From Lachnospiraceae bacterium (GTDB lineage: Bacteria > Bacillota_A > Clostridia > Lachnospirales > Lachnospiraceae): a stretch of DNA of 34,771 bases. The notes under the pieces are model-generated. The model was not told where the DNA came from. It saw only the letters and a program-made list of their open reading frames with translations, and ran no database searches. The position numbers and the translations under genes were made by a program. Each line of letters opens with the position of its first letter. The first letter of the stretch is position 1. Where the stretch lies: positions 1 through 34,771 of the forward strand of contig JAFWYN010000006.1 in NCBI GenBank assembly GCA_017522685.1, written 5' to 3'. Positions 7,670-15,259 of the stretch are shown piece by piece.

Positions 7670-8164
7670 ATGAAAAACGCAGTTAACAGAAACTTTATAC
7701 TGGTAATCATACTTGCACTGGGGTTGTTGCTGGTACCTTTGGTGGTGGGAATCAGTGTGAAGGGGATAGAAAAGGACGCACAGGAGATAGAAGAGAAACT
7801 GGAAATCGTTGTTGCAGAAGGCGAAGGTTATGAGTTGACGGACAGCTACAGTAAAGAGGTGACCGCTTATGCTAAGATGATTTTCTGGGTGATTCTGATT
7901 GTGGTTGGCGGTTGTGCCGCACTTCTTTTTCTGACAGCTTTTGCAGCTTGGCTGGTGTATCGTAATAATCCTCAGAAAATAAAGGCTTACCGGGTGATTA
8001 TGTCCGTTAACTATTTATTACAGGCGGTTGTGATTTATGTGATGGTGGATATGCTACTGGATGAATTCAGTATAGGCGTATTGTTTTTGACTCTTTTGGT
8101 GGCAGCAGGATTATTCTATAGTGCCCTCTACACCTATAGCAAAAGAATTTGTACAAATAATTAA
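7670..8164 (+). CDS. Small membrane protein, function unknown
   Basis: I do not recognise this 164-residue protein. It has a hydrophobic N-terminal segment (about 8-28), a polar, acidic segment of about 40 residues (KGIEKDAQEIEEKL and onward), then three more membrane segments (about 69-94, 107-127, 134-154). The layout is consistent with four membrane spans and one outside loop. It begins two bases after the DUF3267 gene, with AAGG overlapping that gene's end, so it is most likely a partner or substrate of the zincin-like protein. No terminator is visible after it; the next gene, a response regulator, begins 80 bases later. Confidence 0.65.
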   Translation: MKNAVNRNFILVIILALGLLLVPLVVGISVKGIEKDAQEIEEKLEIVVAEGEGYELTDSYSKEVTAYAKMIFWVILIVVGGCAALLFLTAFAAWLVYRNNPQKIKAYRVIMSVNYLLQAVVIYVMVDMLLDEFSIGVLFLTLLVAAGLFYSALYTYSKRICTNN

Positions 8165-8190
8165 ACGGTAACAACTTGGAAATATCTTAC

Positions 8191-8199
8191 TGATATAGT
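8191..8199 (+). promoter_or_regulatory. Possible extended -10 promoter of the two-component operon
   Basis: TGA directly before TATAGT (8194-8199) is an extended -10 element 46 bases before the response regulator start. No -35 box is convincing. Confidence 0.3.
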
Positions 8200-8244
8200 A
8201 AAGGGGATACATAAGCTAAGTGACGGAAATGATGAGGGATATAT

Positions 8245-8895
8245 ATGGCACATATACTGATAGTGGAAGACGAAGAGGCAATTAACCGATTAATCAAGCA
8301 AAATCTGCGATTGGCAGGGCATGAATGCACACAGGTATTTGACGGCTTGGAGGCAAAGAAGGTATTGGAAGAGTTAGGTACCTTTGATTTGATTATCATG
8401 GATGTGATGTTGCCCCATATCGACGGCTTTACGCTGATGCAATATGTGAAAGGCATACCGGTGATTTTTCTGACGGCTAAGAGTCAGCTGGAGGACAAGA
8501 TAACCGGACTGACCTCCGGAGCCTGGGATTATCTTACTAAGCCCTTTGAGATGCTGGAGTTGATAGCCCGTATCAATCTGGTGCTTCAGAAGACGCAGAA
8601 GGAAAGTAAGGGCATTTGGCTTAATGATGTGTATGTGAATTTGGAGGCCCGAACCGTATCCCGAGGCGAGGAAGAAATCGAGCTGGCAAAGCAGGAATTT
8701 GATTTGCTGGAAATCCTGATTCGCAATCGTAACATTGCCTTATCCAGAGAAAAGCTTTTGGATTTGGCATGGGGATATGATTATATGGGAGACACCAGAA
8801 CGGTGGATGTACATATTACAAAGCTGAGAAAGAAACTAAATTTGGAACAGTATATTAAGACTGTATACAAGACAGGATATCGTTTGGAGATTTAG
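8245..8895 (+). CDS. OmpR/PhoB-family response regulator
   Basis: This 216-residue protein has a receiver domain (2-115) with acidic pocket E8/D9/E10, phospho-acceptor D53, T77 and K99, followed by a winged-helix DNA-binding domain (about 125-216) ending in VDVHITKLRKKL and TVYKTGYRLE. It is the regulator half of a two-component pair with the kinase 18 bases downstream. Target genes are not shown by the sequence; the PepSY-like membrane protein at the end of the operon is the obvious candidate for a sensing partner. An unusual detail is a Trp in the SGAWDYLTKPF segment, where many relatives have Ala or Asp. Confidence 0.93.
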   Translation: MAHILIVEDEEAINRLIKQNLRLAGHECTQVFDGLEAKKVLEELGTFDLIIMDVMLPHIDGFTLMQYVKGIPVIFLTAKSQLEDKITGLTSGAWDYLTKPFEMLELIARINLVLQKTQKESKGIWLNDVYVNLEARTVSRGEEEIELAKQEFDLLEILIRNRNIALSREKLLDLAWGYDYMGDTRTVDVHITKLRKKLNLEQYIKTVYKTGYRLEI

Positions 8896-8913
8896 GAAAC
8901 AGGGGAAGAACGG

Positions 8914-10269
8914 ATGAAGGTTTGGCAGAAGGTATATCTGGCCACATTGGCAGTTTTTTTGTTGATGCTGAATGTGGGCCTGATATTAGGCTCCAATTAC
9001 ATATTTGAACATAATGTTTCCGTAGAGCGTCAGCAATGTGAAAGGGAGTGTTATTTCCTGCAGCAGAATCTGGAGCATGACTTTTCCTTTTTGGAAGCCA
9101 ACGGTCGTATGCAGATTGGTGTAGTGCAGAGAGTGGTGGATAATTATCACAATTATTATCAGAGTCAGGATATTTTCATTGAGCTGAGGGAAGCGGTGGC
9201 AGATAAGAGTAATACCCGTTCCATGGTTATCCGCGGCGGTAAGCAGATTTTTATTCAGGTGGAGCGTACCTTGTCCCAGCCCTATGGGGATTATTCCGTA
9301 TTTTATCAGAAAGAGTTGGTAGATTTTGAACAGACCTGGGCAAAGCTGCAATCTACCTTTATCCTCATCAGTGTGGGACTGTCCTTACTGTTATGTGTTC
9401 TTTTGTTTTTCATGATGCAGAGAATTTTCAAGCCCTTAGAGAGATTGAATCTGTCGGTGGCAGAGATTTCCAAGGGCAATTATGAGCAGAACCTGGGCTA
9501 CAAGGGTGAGGATGAAATCGCAGAACTGGCAGGCAATATTAATACCATGGCAAGTACCATCCGTGAGCAGATTCAGAAGCTGGAGGAGGAGAATCAAAAG
9601 AAACAGCAGCTGATGGACAATCTGGCTCATGAATTACGCACTCCTTTGACCTCCATTTACGGTTATGCTCAGCTGTTGCAGGTGGGCCGTGTCTCTGAGG
9701 AAGAGACCTATGAGGGTCTGGAATACATTATGAAGGAAAGTAAGCGCCTGAACAAAATGAGTGAGGAAATGCTGTCCATGCGTTTGTTGGAAAGAAGTAC
9801 GGTTGCACCCATAAAAGTGAATATAAATACGGTGGCAGAGCATGTACGCCGCATTCTGTCAGATGTTTTGGAAAAGAAAAAGGTGGAGTTGGTAGAAGCC
9901 TTTGAAGTGACGGAATGTATGGGAGATGAAGAGGGATTAATTATCGTATTCCGAAATCTTTTGGAAAATGCCATCCGTGCCAGTAAGGAAGGCGACCGGG
10001 TAGAGTGGCTGCTGGAACGAAAGGAAAACGGATATTTGTTTCAGGTGAAGGACTATGGAATCGGTATGGAGCAGGCTGAACTGGAGAAGGTAATGGATGC
10101 TTTCTACCGTGTGGATAAGGGGCGTTCCCGTAATGAAGGTGGTGTCGGTCTTGGCTTGTCCATAGTGGATACCCTTGTAAAGAAATGGAACGGAAGGCTT
10201 TGGATAGAGTCAGAAAAGAACAAAGGAACTATTGTTTATGTGGAATTGCCGATTCCGCCACAGGAGTAA
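8914..10269 (+). CDS. Membrane sensor histidine kinase
   Basis: This 451-residue kinase has a transmembrane segment at about 7-27, an outside domain of about 115 residues, a second membrane segment at about 148-168, a HAMP linker (169-222), a HisKA domain with H239 in LAHELRTPLTSIYGYAQLL, and a HATPase domain with the N box N352 (LLENAIRAS), G1 box D380 (KDYGIGM) and G2 box GGVGLGLSIV. It should phosphorylate the response regulator encoded just upstream. The extracytoplasmic domain is not recognisable. The gene is followed 46 bases later by a membrane-anchored protein with PepSY-like segments, which may modulate the signal it senses. Confidence 0.92.
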   Translation: MKVWQKVYLATLAVFLLMLNVGLILGSNYIFEHNVSVERQQCERECYFLQQNLEHDFSFLEANGRMQIGVVQRVVDNYHNYYQSQDIFIELREAVADKSNTRSMVIRGGKQIFIQVERTLSQPYGDYSVFYQKELVDFEQTWAKLQSTFILISVGLSLLLCVLLFFMMQRIFKPLERLNLSVAEISKGNYEQNLGYKGEDEIAELAGNINTMASTIREQIQKLEEENQKKQQLMDNLAHELRTPLTSIYGYAQLLQVGRVSEEETYEGLEYIMKESKRLNKMSEEMLSMRLLERSTVAPIKVNINTVAEHVRRILSDVLEKKKVELVEAFEVTECMGDEEGLIIVFRNLLENAIRASKEGDRVEWLLERKENGYLFQVKDYGIGMEQAELEKVMDAFYRVDKGRSRNEGGVGLGLSIVDTLVKKWNGRLWIESEKNKGTIVYVELPIPPQE

Positions 10270-10315
10270 GGAGAGACTGTGACAATGCAGAAACACAAAG
10301 GAAGGGGAATGTGGC

Positions 10316-11575
10316 ATGAGAGAGAAAATTGAAACATTGCTTTTGGCATTCAGCCTTTGTGTGGTTAGTATCATCGTATTACTGGGAGGCATGAATCTGA
10401 GTGCCATGAAAAGTAACCGGAATGAGGAAGAATTTTATGAAGAGCAGTCTCAATCAGCATCTTCAGAGGATGTAATTGATACGGTTATCAATGAGTTTTC
10501 CGAGGATGCGTTGCGTGCAGAATTTTCCGGAGTGGTTATCACTACCTGGGATGAATATTACCGGATGAGTGGCATGGAGGTGTCAAAGGAAGAGGAAAGA
10601 GGGGTCTATGGTACCCTGAATGATGAAAATTGTTCCATGCAGTGGGCCGGACTTCTGGCACTAAAGGAATTGAGCTATATTGAAGAGATGGATACGGAGG
10701 GTATGTACCTGATGATGGTGCTGTCCGATGCAGGCTCTTCCCAGGCTTTGGATATCTGGAGAGGCTATTTGTGCAACTATTTAATAGGGCAGGAACCCAC
10801 GGACGGAGTGAAGCGGGAGTATTATCTGCAGGTCAATGCTTATACCGGTGAGGTGCTTCGTATTGAAAAACGTGGTGCAGAAGGTCGACTTGGTACCTTG
10901 TTTGAAAACAGCAATAAGCTGGAACTTACGGAAAAGGATTTAGAGATTGACTATTCTGCAGTTCCCATCGTGACAGTAGCGGATTACTGGGATATCAATA
11001 ACCGTGTGCCCGGTGAAGAAGAAACTTACGAAAACGGTGTGGATGGTTACCTTTCCATGAAGGAAGCGGGCAATATTGTGTTGAAGGAGATACACCGTCT
11101 GTTTGATGAGGATATGGTAGGAATGAAGCTGGTTATGAGCTTTACCGATGGCAGATGGAGCGGCTGGCTTTTGAATGAATACAGTGCAGATGATGAAAGG
11201 TATAAGAGCTATACCTTTCGAATGGATGCCCGCAGCGGCAAAATCTGGTGGTTGACCGGCGGAAAACAGTCTGTAAAGTATTCCGGAAAGACGACCTTCA
11301 CGGATGAACAGATTATTGAAAATGCCCGAAGCATTATTAAGAAATACCATTTGGTCAATGTAAGTCAGCTGAATTGGAATGAAGTTTATGTATACAATGC
11401 GGCTAAGGACAAGCGCAACCCCATAGAGGAGCGATTGGAAAGAGAGGAAGGTCGCATCACCAATTATGTGGAGTTTTGTTCCGATGACGGAGAGTGGGTG
11501 CAGGTATCCATGGATTGGGAAACCGGAGAGTTGTGGCAGATTATTTATAAAAACTATTCCAAGTGGTACGAATAA
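10316..11575 (+). CDS. Membrane-anchored protein with three PepSY-like segments
   Basis: This 419-residue protein has an uncleaved N-terminal anchor (about 7-29) and a large outside part. Three stretches end in the PepSY-like beta hairpin: YLQVNAYTGEVLRIEKR (171-187), YTFRMDARSGKIWWLTGG (about 299-316) and VQVSMDWETGELWQIIYKN (about 397-415). Each follows a helical stretch. No catalytic motif is visible. Because it ends the operon of the response regulator and kinase, a role as an extracellular modulator or output of that system is likely; this is inference. The N-terminal third (acidic, EEEFYEEQSQSASSEDV) is probably a flexible linker. Its stop is 10 bases before the promoter of the next gene. 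Confidence 0.65.
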   Translation: MREKIETLLLAFSLCVVSIIVLLGGMNLSAMKSNRNEEEFYEEQSQSASSEDVIDTVINEFSEDALRAEFSGVVITTWDEYYRMSGMEVSKEEERGVYGTLNDENCSMQWAGLLALKELSYIEEMDTEGMYLMMVLSDAGSSQALDIWRGYLCNYLIGQEPTDGVKREYYLQVNAYTGEVLRIEKRGAEGRLGTLFENSNKLELTEKDLEIDYSAVPIVTVADYWDINNRVPGEEETYENGVDGYLSMKEAGNIVLKEIHRLFDEDMVGMKLVMSFTDGRWSGWLLNEYSADDERYKSYTFRMDARSGKIWWLTGGKQSVKYSGKTTFTDEQIIENARSIIKKYHLVNVSQLNWNEVYVYNAAKDKRNPIEERLEREEGRITNYVEFCSDDGEWVQVSMDWETGELWQIIYKNYSKWYE

Positions 11576-11585
11576 TGACAGAAAT

Positions 11586-11614
11586 TTGACGAAAAAGGAT
11601 AAATGTGTTATATT
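11586..11614 (+). promoter_or_regulatory. Promoter of the TPR/solute-binding gene
   Basis: TTGACG (11586-11591), a 17-base spacer and TATATT (11609-11614). It lies 10 bases after the stop of the preceding operon and about 74 bases before the ATG at 11688. Confidence 0.75.
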
Positions 11615-11615
11615 T

Positions 11616-11673
11616 TAGCGGATGCATTAGGCATCCGCTAATTTTATGTTTGTCGCCGCGGACGACAATTTTT
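11616..11673 (+). promoter_or_regulatory. Two-hairpin 5' leader
   Basis: TAGCGGATGC (11616-11625) pairs perfectly with GCATCCGCTA (11631-11640), followed by ATTTTATG. TTGTCG (11650-11655) then pairs with CGACAA (11663-11668) and is followed directly by five T. Both sit between the -10 box and the AGGAGG at 11675-11680. The first may also act as terminator for the upstream operon; the second is terminator-like and could act as an attenuator. Confidence 0.5.
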
Positions 11674-11687
11674 GAGGAGGAAAAACA

Positions 11688-13625
11688 ATGGAGAATCAAA
11701 AGAAAGCATCCGGAAAAAAATGGATTGTTGTTCTGTGTGTTGTGCTGGCGCTTGCATTAATCGGCGGTGGTGTTTTCCTGGCATACAAATTCATTTTTAA
11801 CAATCCGGAGAAAAAGTACGAGAAAGCCATGAGTCAGGCGGCTGATTTTATGGACGAGGAAGAGTATAAGAGTGCTATCGACAGCTACAAAGAGGCACTG
11901 GAATACGAAGACGAGGATGAGGACGCACTGGAAGGAATTTCAGTGGCTTACAAGAAGCTGGGTGATGAATATCTGGCAAAAGAGGATTATGAAAAAGCAT
12001 ATTCCAATTATAAGAAGGCATACAAAGATGTAGAGAATAAGGAAGCTATGAAAGCTGCTTTGAATCTTTGCTATGAGCAAGCTGTGAAGGCTAATGAGGA
12101 ATATGATGATGAGGCTTGTGAAGAATGGGCTGTTAAGTATGATGAGCTGGCAAGCAAATTGGGTGAGTCTGATTTTCTGACTAAATTTTATTATGAACTG
12201 TTTGATCCGGAAGCAAACCAGCCTGCAGTGAACTTACCTGTTGAGGAAGAACCGGAATGGGAAGAACCGGAATGGGAGGAGCCTGAGGTGGTTGAGCCTG
12301 AAGTAGAGGAGCCTGAGGTGATAGTACCGGAGGTGACCGGACCGACCAACGATCCTGATGTTGACCATATAAATGTATGGTCATATACGGATGAGGTACC
12401 GAGGATGATAGATGAATATTTAGCGCGCCATCCGGAATTCCCGTATGAGATTTACACTACCATTATTGCAACCACGGATGGTATATATCAGCCGGCATTG
12501 GATGCAGCTTTGATGGCCGGAGGCGCAGATGCCCCCGATATTTACTGTGTAGAATCAGCTTTTGCACTGAAGTATACACAGGGAGATGCAAGTGTATATG
12601 CGGCAACCTATGAAGAATTAGGTTTAGATGTGGTGAATAAGATTAGGGAAGCAGACATCGCAAGTTACTCTGTGGAAATTGGTACCCGTCCCTCTGACGG
12701 ACAGGTGGTTGCGCTTGGTTATCAGGGAAACGGAGGCGCTTTCATTTACAACCGTTCCATAGCGAAGGATACATGGGGAACCGATGATCCCAGCTATATC
12801 AAAGATGTGATAGGAGGTGGCAGCGGAAGCTGGGATTACTTCTGGGCTGCTGCTGATACCTTGAGAGGAAAAGGTTATGCCATCATCTCAGGTGATGGCG
12901 ATATCTGGCATTCTATCGAAAACAGTGCTGCACAAGGTTGGATTGTAGATGGAAAGCTAAACATTGATCCTAAGCGAGAATCATTTTTAGATATTGCTAA
13001 GATGTTGGAGGAGAATGATTGGCATAACAGTACTCAGGACTGGGACAACGGTTGGTTTACGGATATGAAGAGCCTGGGAGAAAAGCCGGTTTTTGGTTTC
13101 TTTGGTCCGGCATGGTTGATTAATTATGTTATGGCCGGCAATTCCGGTGATACCTATGGTGACTGGGCGGTTTGTGAAGCACCGGTAGGCTTCTATTGGG
13201 GCGGTACTTGGATACTGGCGAACAAGGATTCCAAGGTAAAGAAAGCTGTTGGTGAAATTATTGAATGGATAACCCTTGATTGCAGTAAGGATGGTTTGCA
13301 ATACGCTTGGGCGAATGGTATGATTGACTGGGATTACGATCCTTACACTCCTGCCGTAAAGGATGTTGTAGCTTCCGGCACGGTAATGAGGATGTCGGAT
13401 GGTTCCTTGGATTTCCTGGGTGGACAGAATATGTTTGATGTATTTATTCCTGCGAATGCCTTTGCAAATGGTAGAAACATAACTCATTGCGATGAAACAA
13501 TCAACTTTTTATGGAGAAATGTGGTTCGTCAGTATGCTTCGGGTGCGATTTCTCGTGAGCAAGCGATACGGGATTTTAAGTATAGTGTGTCAGATAAGGT
13601 AAATGTCGAAGTAGATTTTGATTAA
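11688..13625 (+). CDS. Membrane-anchored TPR and extracellular solute-binding fusion protein
   Basis: This 645-residue protein has four parts: a cytoplasmic start and single uncleaved membrane anchor (about 12-34), a TPR-like helical region (about 42-170, with repeated A-x-x-x-Y/F and YEKAYSNYKKAY units), an acidic Glu/Pro/Trp linker with repeats of E-E-P-E-W/V (about 185-216), and a family-1-like extracellular solute-binding domain (about 226-645). The last part has features of sugar-binding proteins: INVWSYTDEVPRMIDEYLARHPEF, DAPDIYCVESAF, and a late segment PVGFYWGGTWILANKDSK. Normal binding proteins are lipoproteins encoded beside ABC permeases; here there is no lipobox and no permease nearby. 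The gene has its own promoter, structured leader and double terminator. It may be an orphan sugar sensor or a scaffold that presents a binding domain outside the cell. Confidence 0.75.
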   Translation: MENQKKASGKKWIVVLCVVLALALIGGGVFLAYKFIFNNPEKKYEKAMSQAADFMDEEEYKSAIDSYKEALEYEDEDEDALEGISVAYKKLGDEYLAKEDYEKAYSNYKKAYKDVENKEAMKAALNLCYEQAVKANEEYDDEACEEWAVKYDELASKLGESDFLTKFYYELFDPEANQPAVNLPVEEEPEWEEPEWEEPEVVEPEVEEPEVIVPEVTGPTNDPDVDHINVWSYTDEVPRMIDEYLARHPEFPYEIYTTIIATTDGIYQPALDAALMAGGADAPDIYCVESAFALKYTQGDASVYAATYEELGLDVVNKIREADIASYSVEIGTRPSDGQVVALGYQGNGGAFIYNRSIAKDTWGTDDPSYIKDVIGGGSGSWDYFWAAADTLRGKGYAIISGDGDIWHSIENSAAQGWIVDGKLNIDPKRESFLDIAKMLEENDWHNSTQDWDNGWFTDMKSLGEKPVFGFFGPAWLINYVMAGNSGDTYGDWAVCEAPVGFYWGGTWILANKDSKVKKAVGEIIEWITLDCSKDGLQYAWANGMIDWDYDPYTPAVKDVVASGTVMRMSDGSLDFLGGQNMFDVFIPANAFANGRNITHCDETINFLWRNVVRQYASGAISREQAIRDFKYSVSDKVNVEVDFD

Positions 13626-13641
13626 GACGGTTCTGATAAAA

Positions 13642-13692
13642 AAGCGGATACCCGCGTATCCGCTTGGGAGAATTGCTTCGCAATTCTCTTTA
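13642..13692 (+). terminator. Double terminator after the TPR/solute-binding gene
   Basis: AAGCGGATAC (13642-13651) pairs with GTATCCGCTT (13656-13665). GAGAATTGC (13668-13676) pairs perfectly with GCAATTCTC (13680-13688), followed by TTTAATC. Confidence 0.75.
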
Positions 13693-13735
13693 ATCTCCAC
13701 TACTGTACTCGCGCAATTTCCTATAGTTTAAGAAA

Positions 13736-13765
13736 GGGCAGATGTGAAAGCATCTGCTCTTTTTT
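13736..13765 (+). terminator. Third terminator hairpin before the symporter gene
   Basis: GGGCAGATG (13736-13744) pairs with CATCTGCTC (13751-13759, one G-U pair) and is followed by six T. A GTG codon inside this hairpin (13744) opens the symporter frame but cannot be its start if this is a terminator. Confidence 0.75.
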
Positions 13766-13851
13766 GTGAAAAAAATCATAACAAGCTTTTGTATAATTTT
13801 GCTTCATTTGCATTACCCTATGGAAAGAAGCAAATAAAGCGAGGTTTGATT

Positions 13852-15255
13852 ATGAAAAATATAAATCAGCAAAAAATAGAAAGACCTTTCGGCATGCGGG
13901 ATAAGCTGGGCTACATGTTTGGGGATTTTGGTAATGACTTTACCTTTGTATTGTCCTCTAGCTTTTTGTTAAAGTTTTATACGGATGTAATGGGAGTGTC
14001 AGCCGGAGTGGTAGGTATTGTGATGATGCTTTCACGGTTTGTGGATGCATTTACGGATGTAGCCATGGGGCGAATCTGTGACAAAAGCAGAGTGACGCCT
14101 AACGGCAAATTCAAGCCTTGGATATTGAGGATGTGCGGTCCTGTGGCCATAGCCTCTTTCTTGATCTATCAAAGCAGTCTGGCGGATATGTCCATGGGAT
14201 TTAAGATAGCCTACTTATTTGTGACTTACATTCTGTGGGGATCTGTTTTTTATACCTCCATCAATATTCCTTACGGTTCCATGGCCTCTGCTATATCGGC
14301 GGAGCCGGGAGACAGACAGTCCCTATCTACTTATCGTTCCATGGGTGCTACACTGGCAGGATTGTTTATCGGTGCGGGAGTACCTTTGGTGGCCTATGAT
14401 AAGGTGGATGGCAATGCGGTATTAAATGGCGGTAGATTTACATTGATAGCAGGTATCTTTTCCATTCTGGCAGTGGTGTGTTATCTGCTTTGCTATGTTC
14501 TTACCACAGAACGTGTGATGCCACAGAGAAATGATGAGGTGGCAAGAAATAACAGTGTCCGGGTGATGTTTCGTAATGCATTAAGAAACAGGGCATTGTT
14601 GTCCATTATTGCGGCATCCATTGTAATGTTGTTGGCACAGCTTACCATGCAGTCCATGGCGAATTATGTATTTCCCAATTATTATGGCAGTCCGGAAGCG
14701 CAGATTGTGTCTACTTTTATGATGCTTTTTGGTATGGTGGGAGCGGCAACCGTAGCAAAGCCGTTGGCCGGCAAATTTGGTAAGGCAGAGATTGCGGTAG
14801 TGTCAAATCTGTTAGCAGTGGCAGTCAGTATCTTGCTGTTTTTCCTGCGTCCGGAGAGCGTGTGGGTGTATGTGGTGATACAGGCAGCCAGCTGGTTTGG
14901 GTTGGGAGTGTTTACCATGGTGTCCTGGGCATTGATTACGGATGTCATCGATTATTCGGAGATCAAGAATGGGGTGAGGGAAGATGGTTCCGTCTATGCC
15001 CTGTATTCCTTTGCCAGAAAGCTGGGACAGGCCGCGGCAGCAGGATTAACCGGTTTCTTGCTGGACTTTATAGGATACTCTGCAGCCACAGCCTTTGACA
15101 GGGATGTGGTAAACGGTATTTATGATATTTCCACACTGGTGCCGGCATTAGGCTTTGGCCTGTTGGCAGGTATCCTTTGGTTCTGGTATCCTCTGCATAA
15201 AAAACAGGTGGATGCCAATGTGGCAGCGTTGAAAGAAAAGCATGAAAAGGAGTAG
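13852..15255 (+). CDS. GPH-family sugar:cation symporter
   Basis: This 467-residue membrane protein belongs to the glycoside-pentoside-hexuronide:cation symporter family (MelB/UidB/XylP type). The N terminus DKLGYMFGDFGNDFTF and the following FLLKFYTDVMGVSA and SRFVDAFTDVAMGRICDKS are the family's cation-site and loop motifs; about 12 hydrophobic segments follow. It should import a glycoside or its cleavage-ready oligosaccharide together with Na+ or H+. The start at 13852 has GAGG seven bases upstream; the longer frame from GTG 13744 begins inside a terminator hairpin and is rejected. The GH2 gene starts five bases after its stop, so the pair is an uptake-and-cleavage operon. The exact sugar is not shown. 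Confidence 0.88.
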   Translation: MKNINQQKIERPFGMRDKLGYMFGDFGNDFTFVLSSSFLLKFYTDVMGVSAGVVGIVMMLSRFVDAFTDVAMGRICDKSRVTPNGKFKPWILRMCGPVAIASFLIYQSSLADMSMGFKIAYLFVTYILWGSVFYTSINIPYGSMASAISAEPGDRQSLSTYRSMGATLAGLFIGAGVPLVAYDKVDGNAVLNGGRFTLIAGIFSILAVVCYLLCYVLTTERVMPQRNDEVARNNSVRVMFRNALRNRALLSIIAASIVMLLAQLTMQSMANYVFPNYYGSPEAQIVSTFMMLFGMVGAATVAKPLAGKFGKAEIAVVSNLLAVAVSILLFFLRPESVWVYVVIQAASWFGLGVFTMVSWALITDVIDYSEIKNGVREDGSVYALYSFARKLGQAAAAGLTGFLLDFIGYSAATAFDRDVVNGIYDISTLVPALGFGLLAGILWFWYPLHKKQVDANVAALKEKHEKE

Positions 15256-15259
15256 GCGG

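Noticed and set aside
13744..13851. N-terminal extension of the GPH symporter from GTG 13744
   Set aside because: The start lies inside a strong terminator hairpin, and ATG 13852 has a ribosome binding site and the family N terminus.
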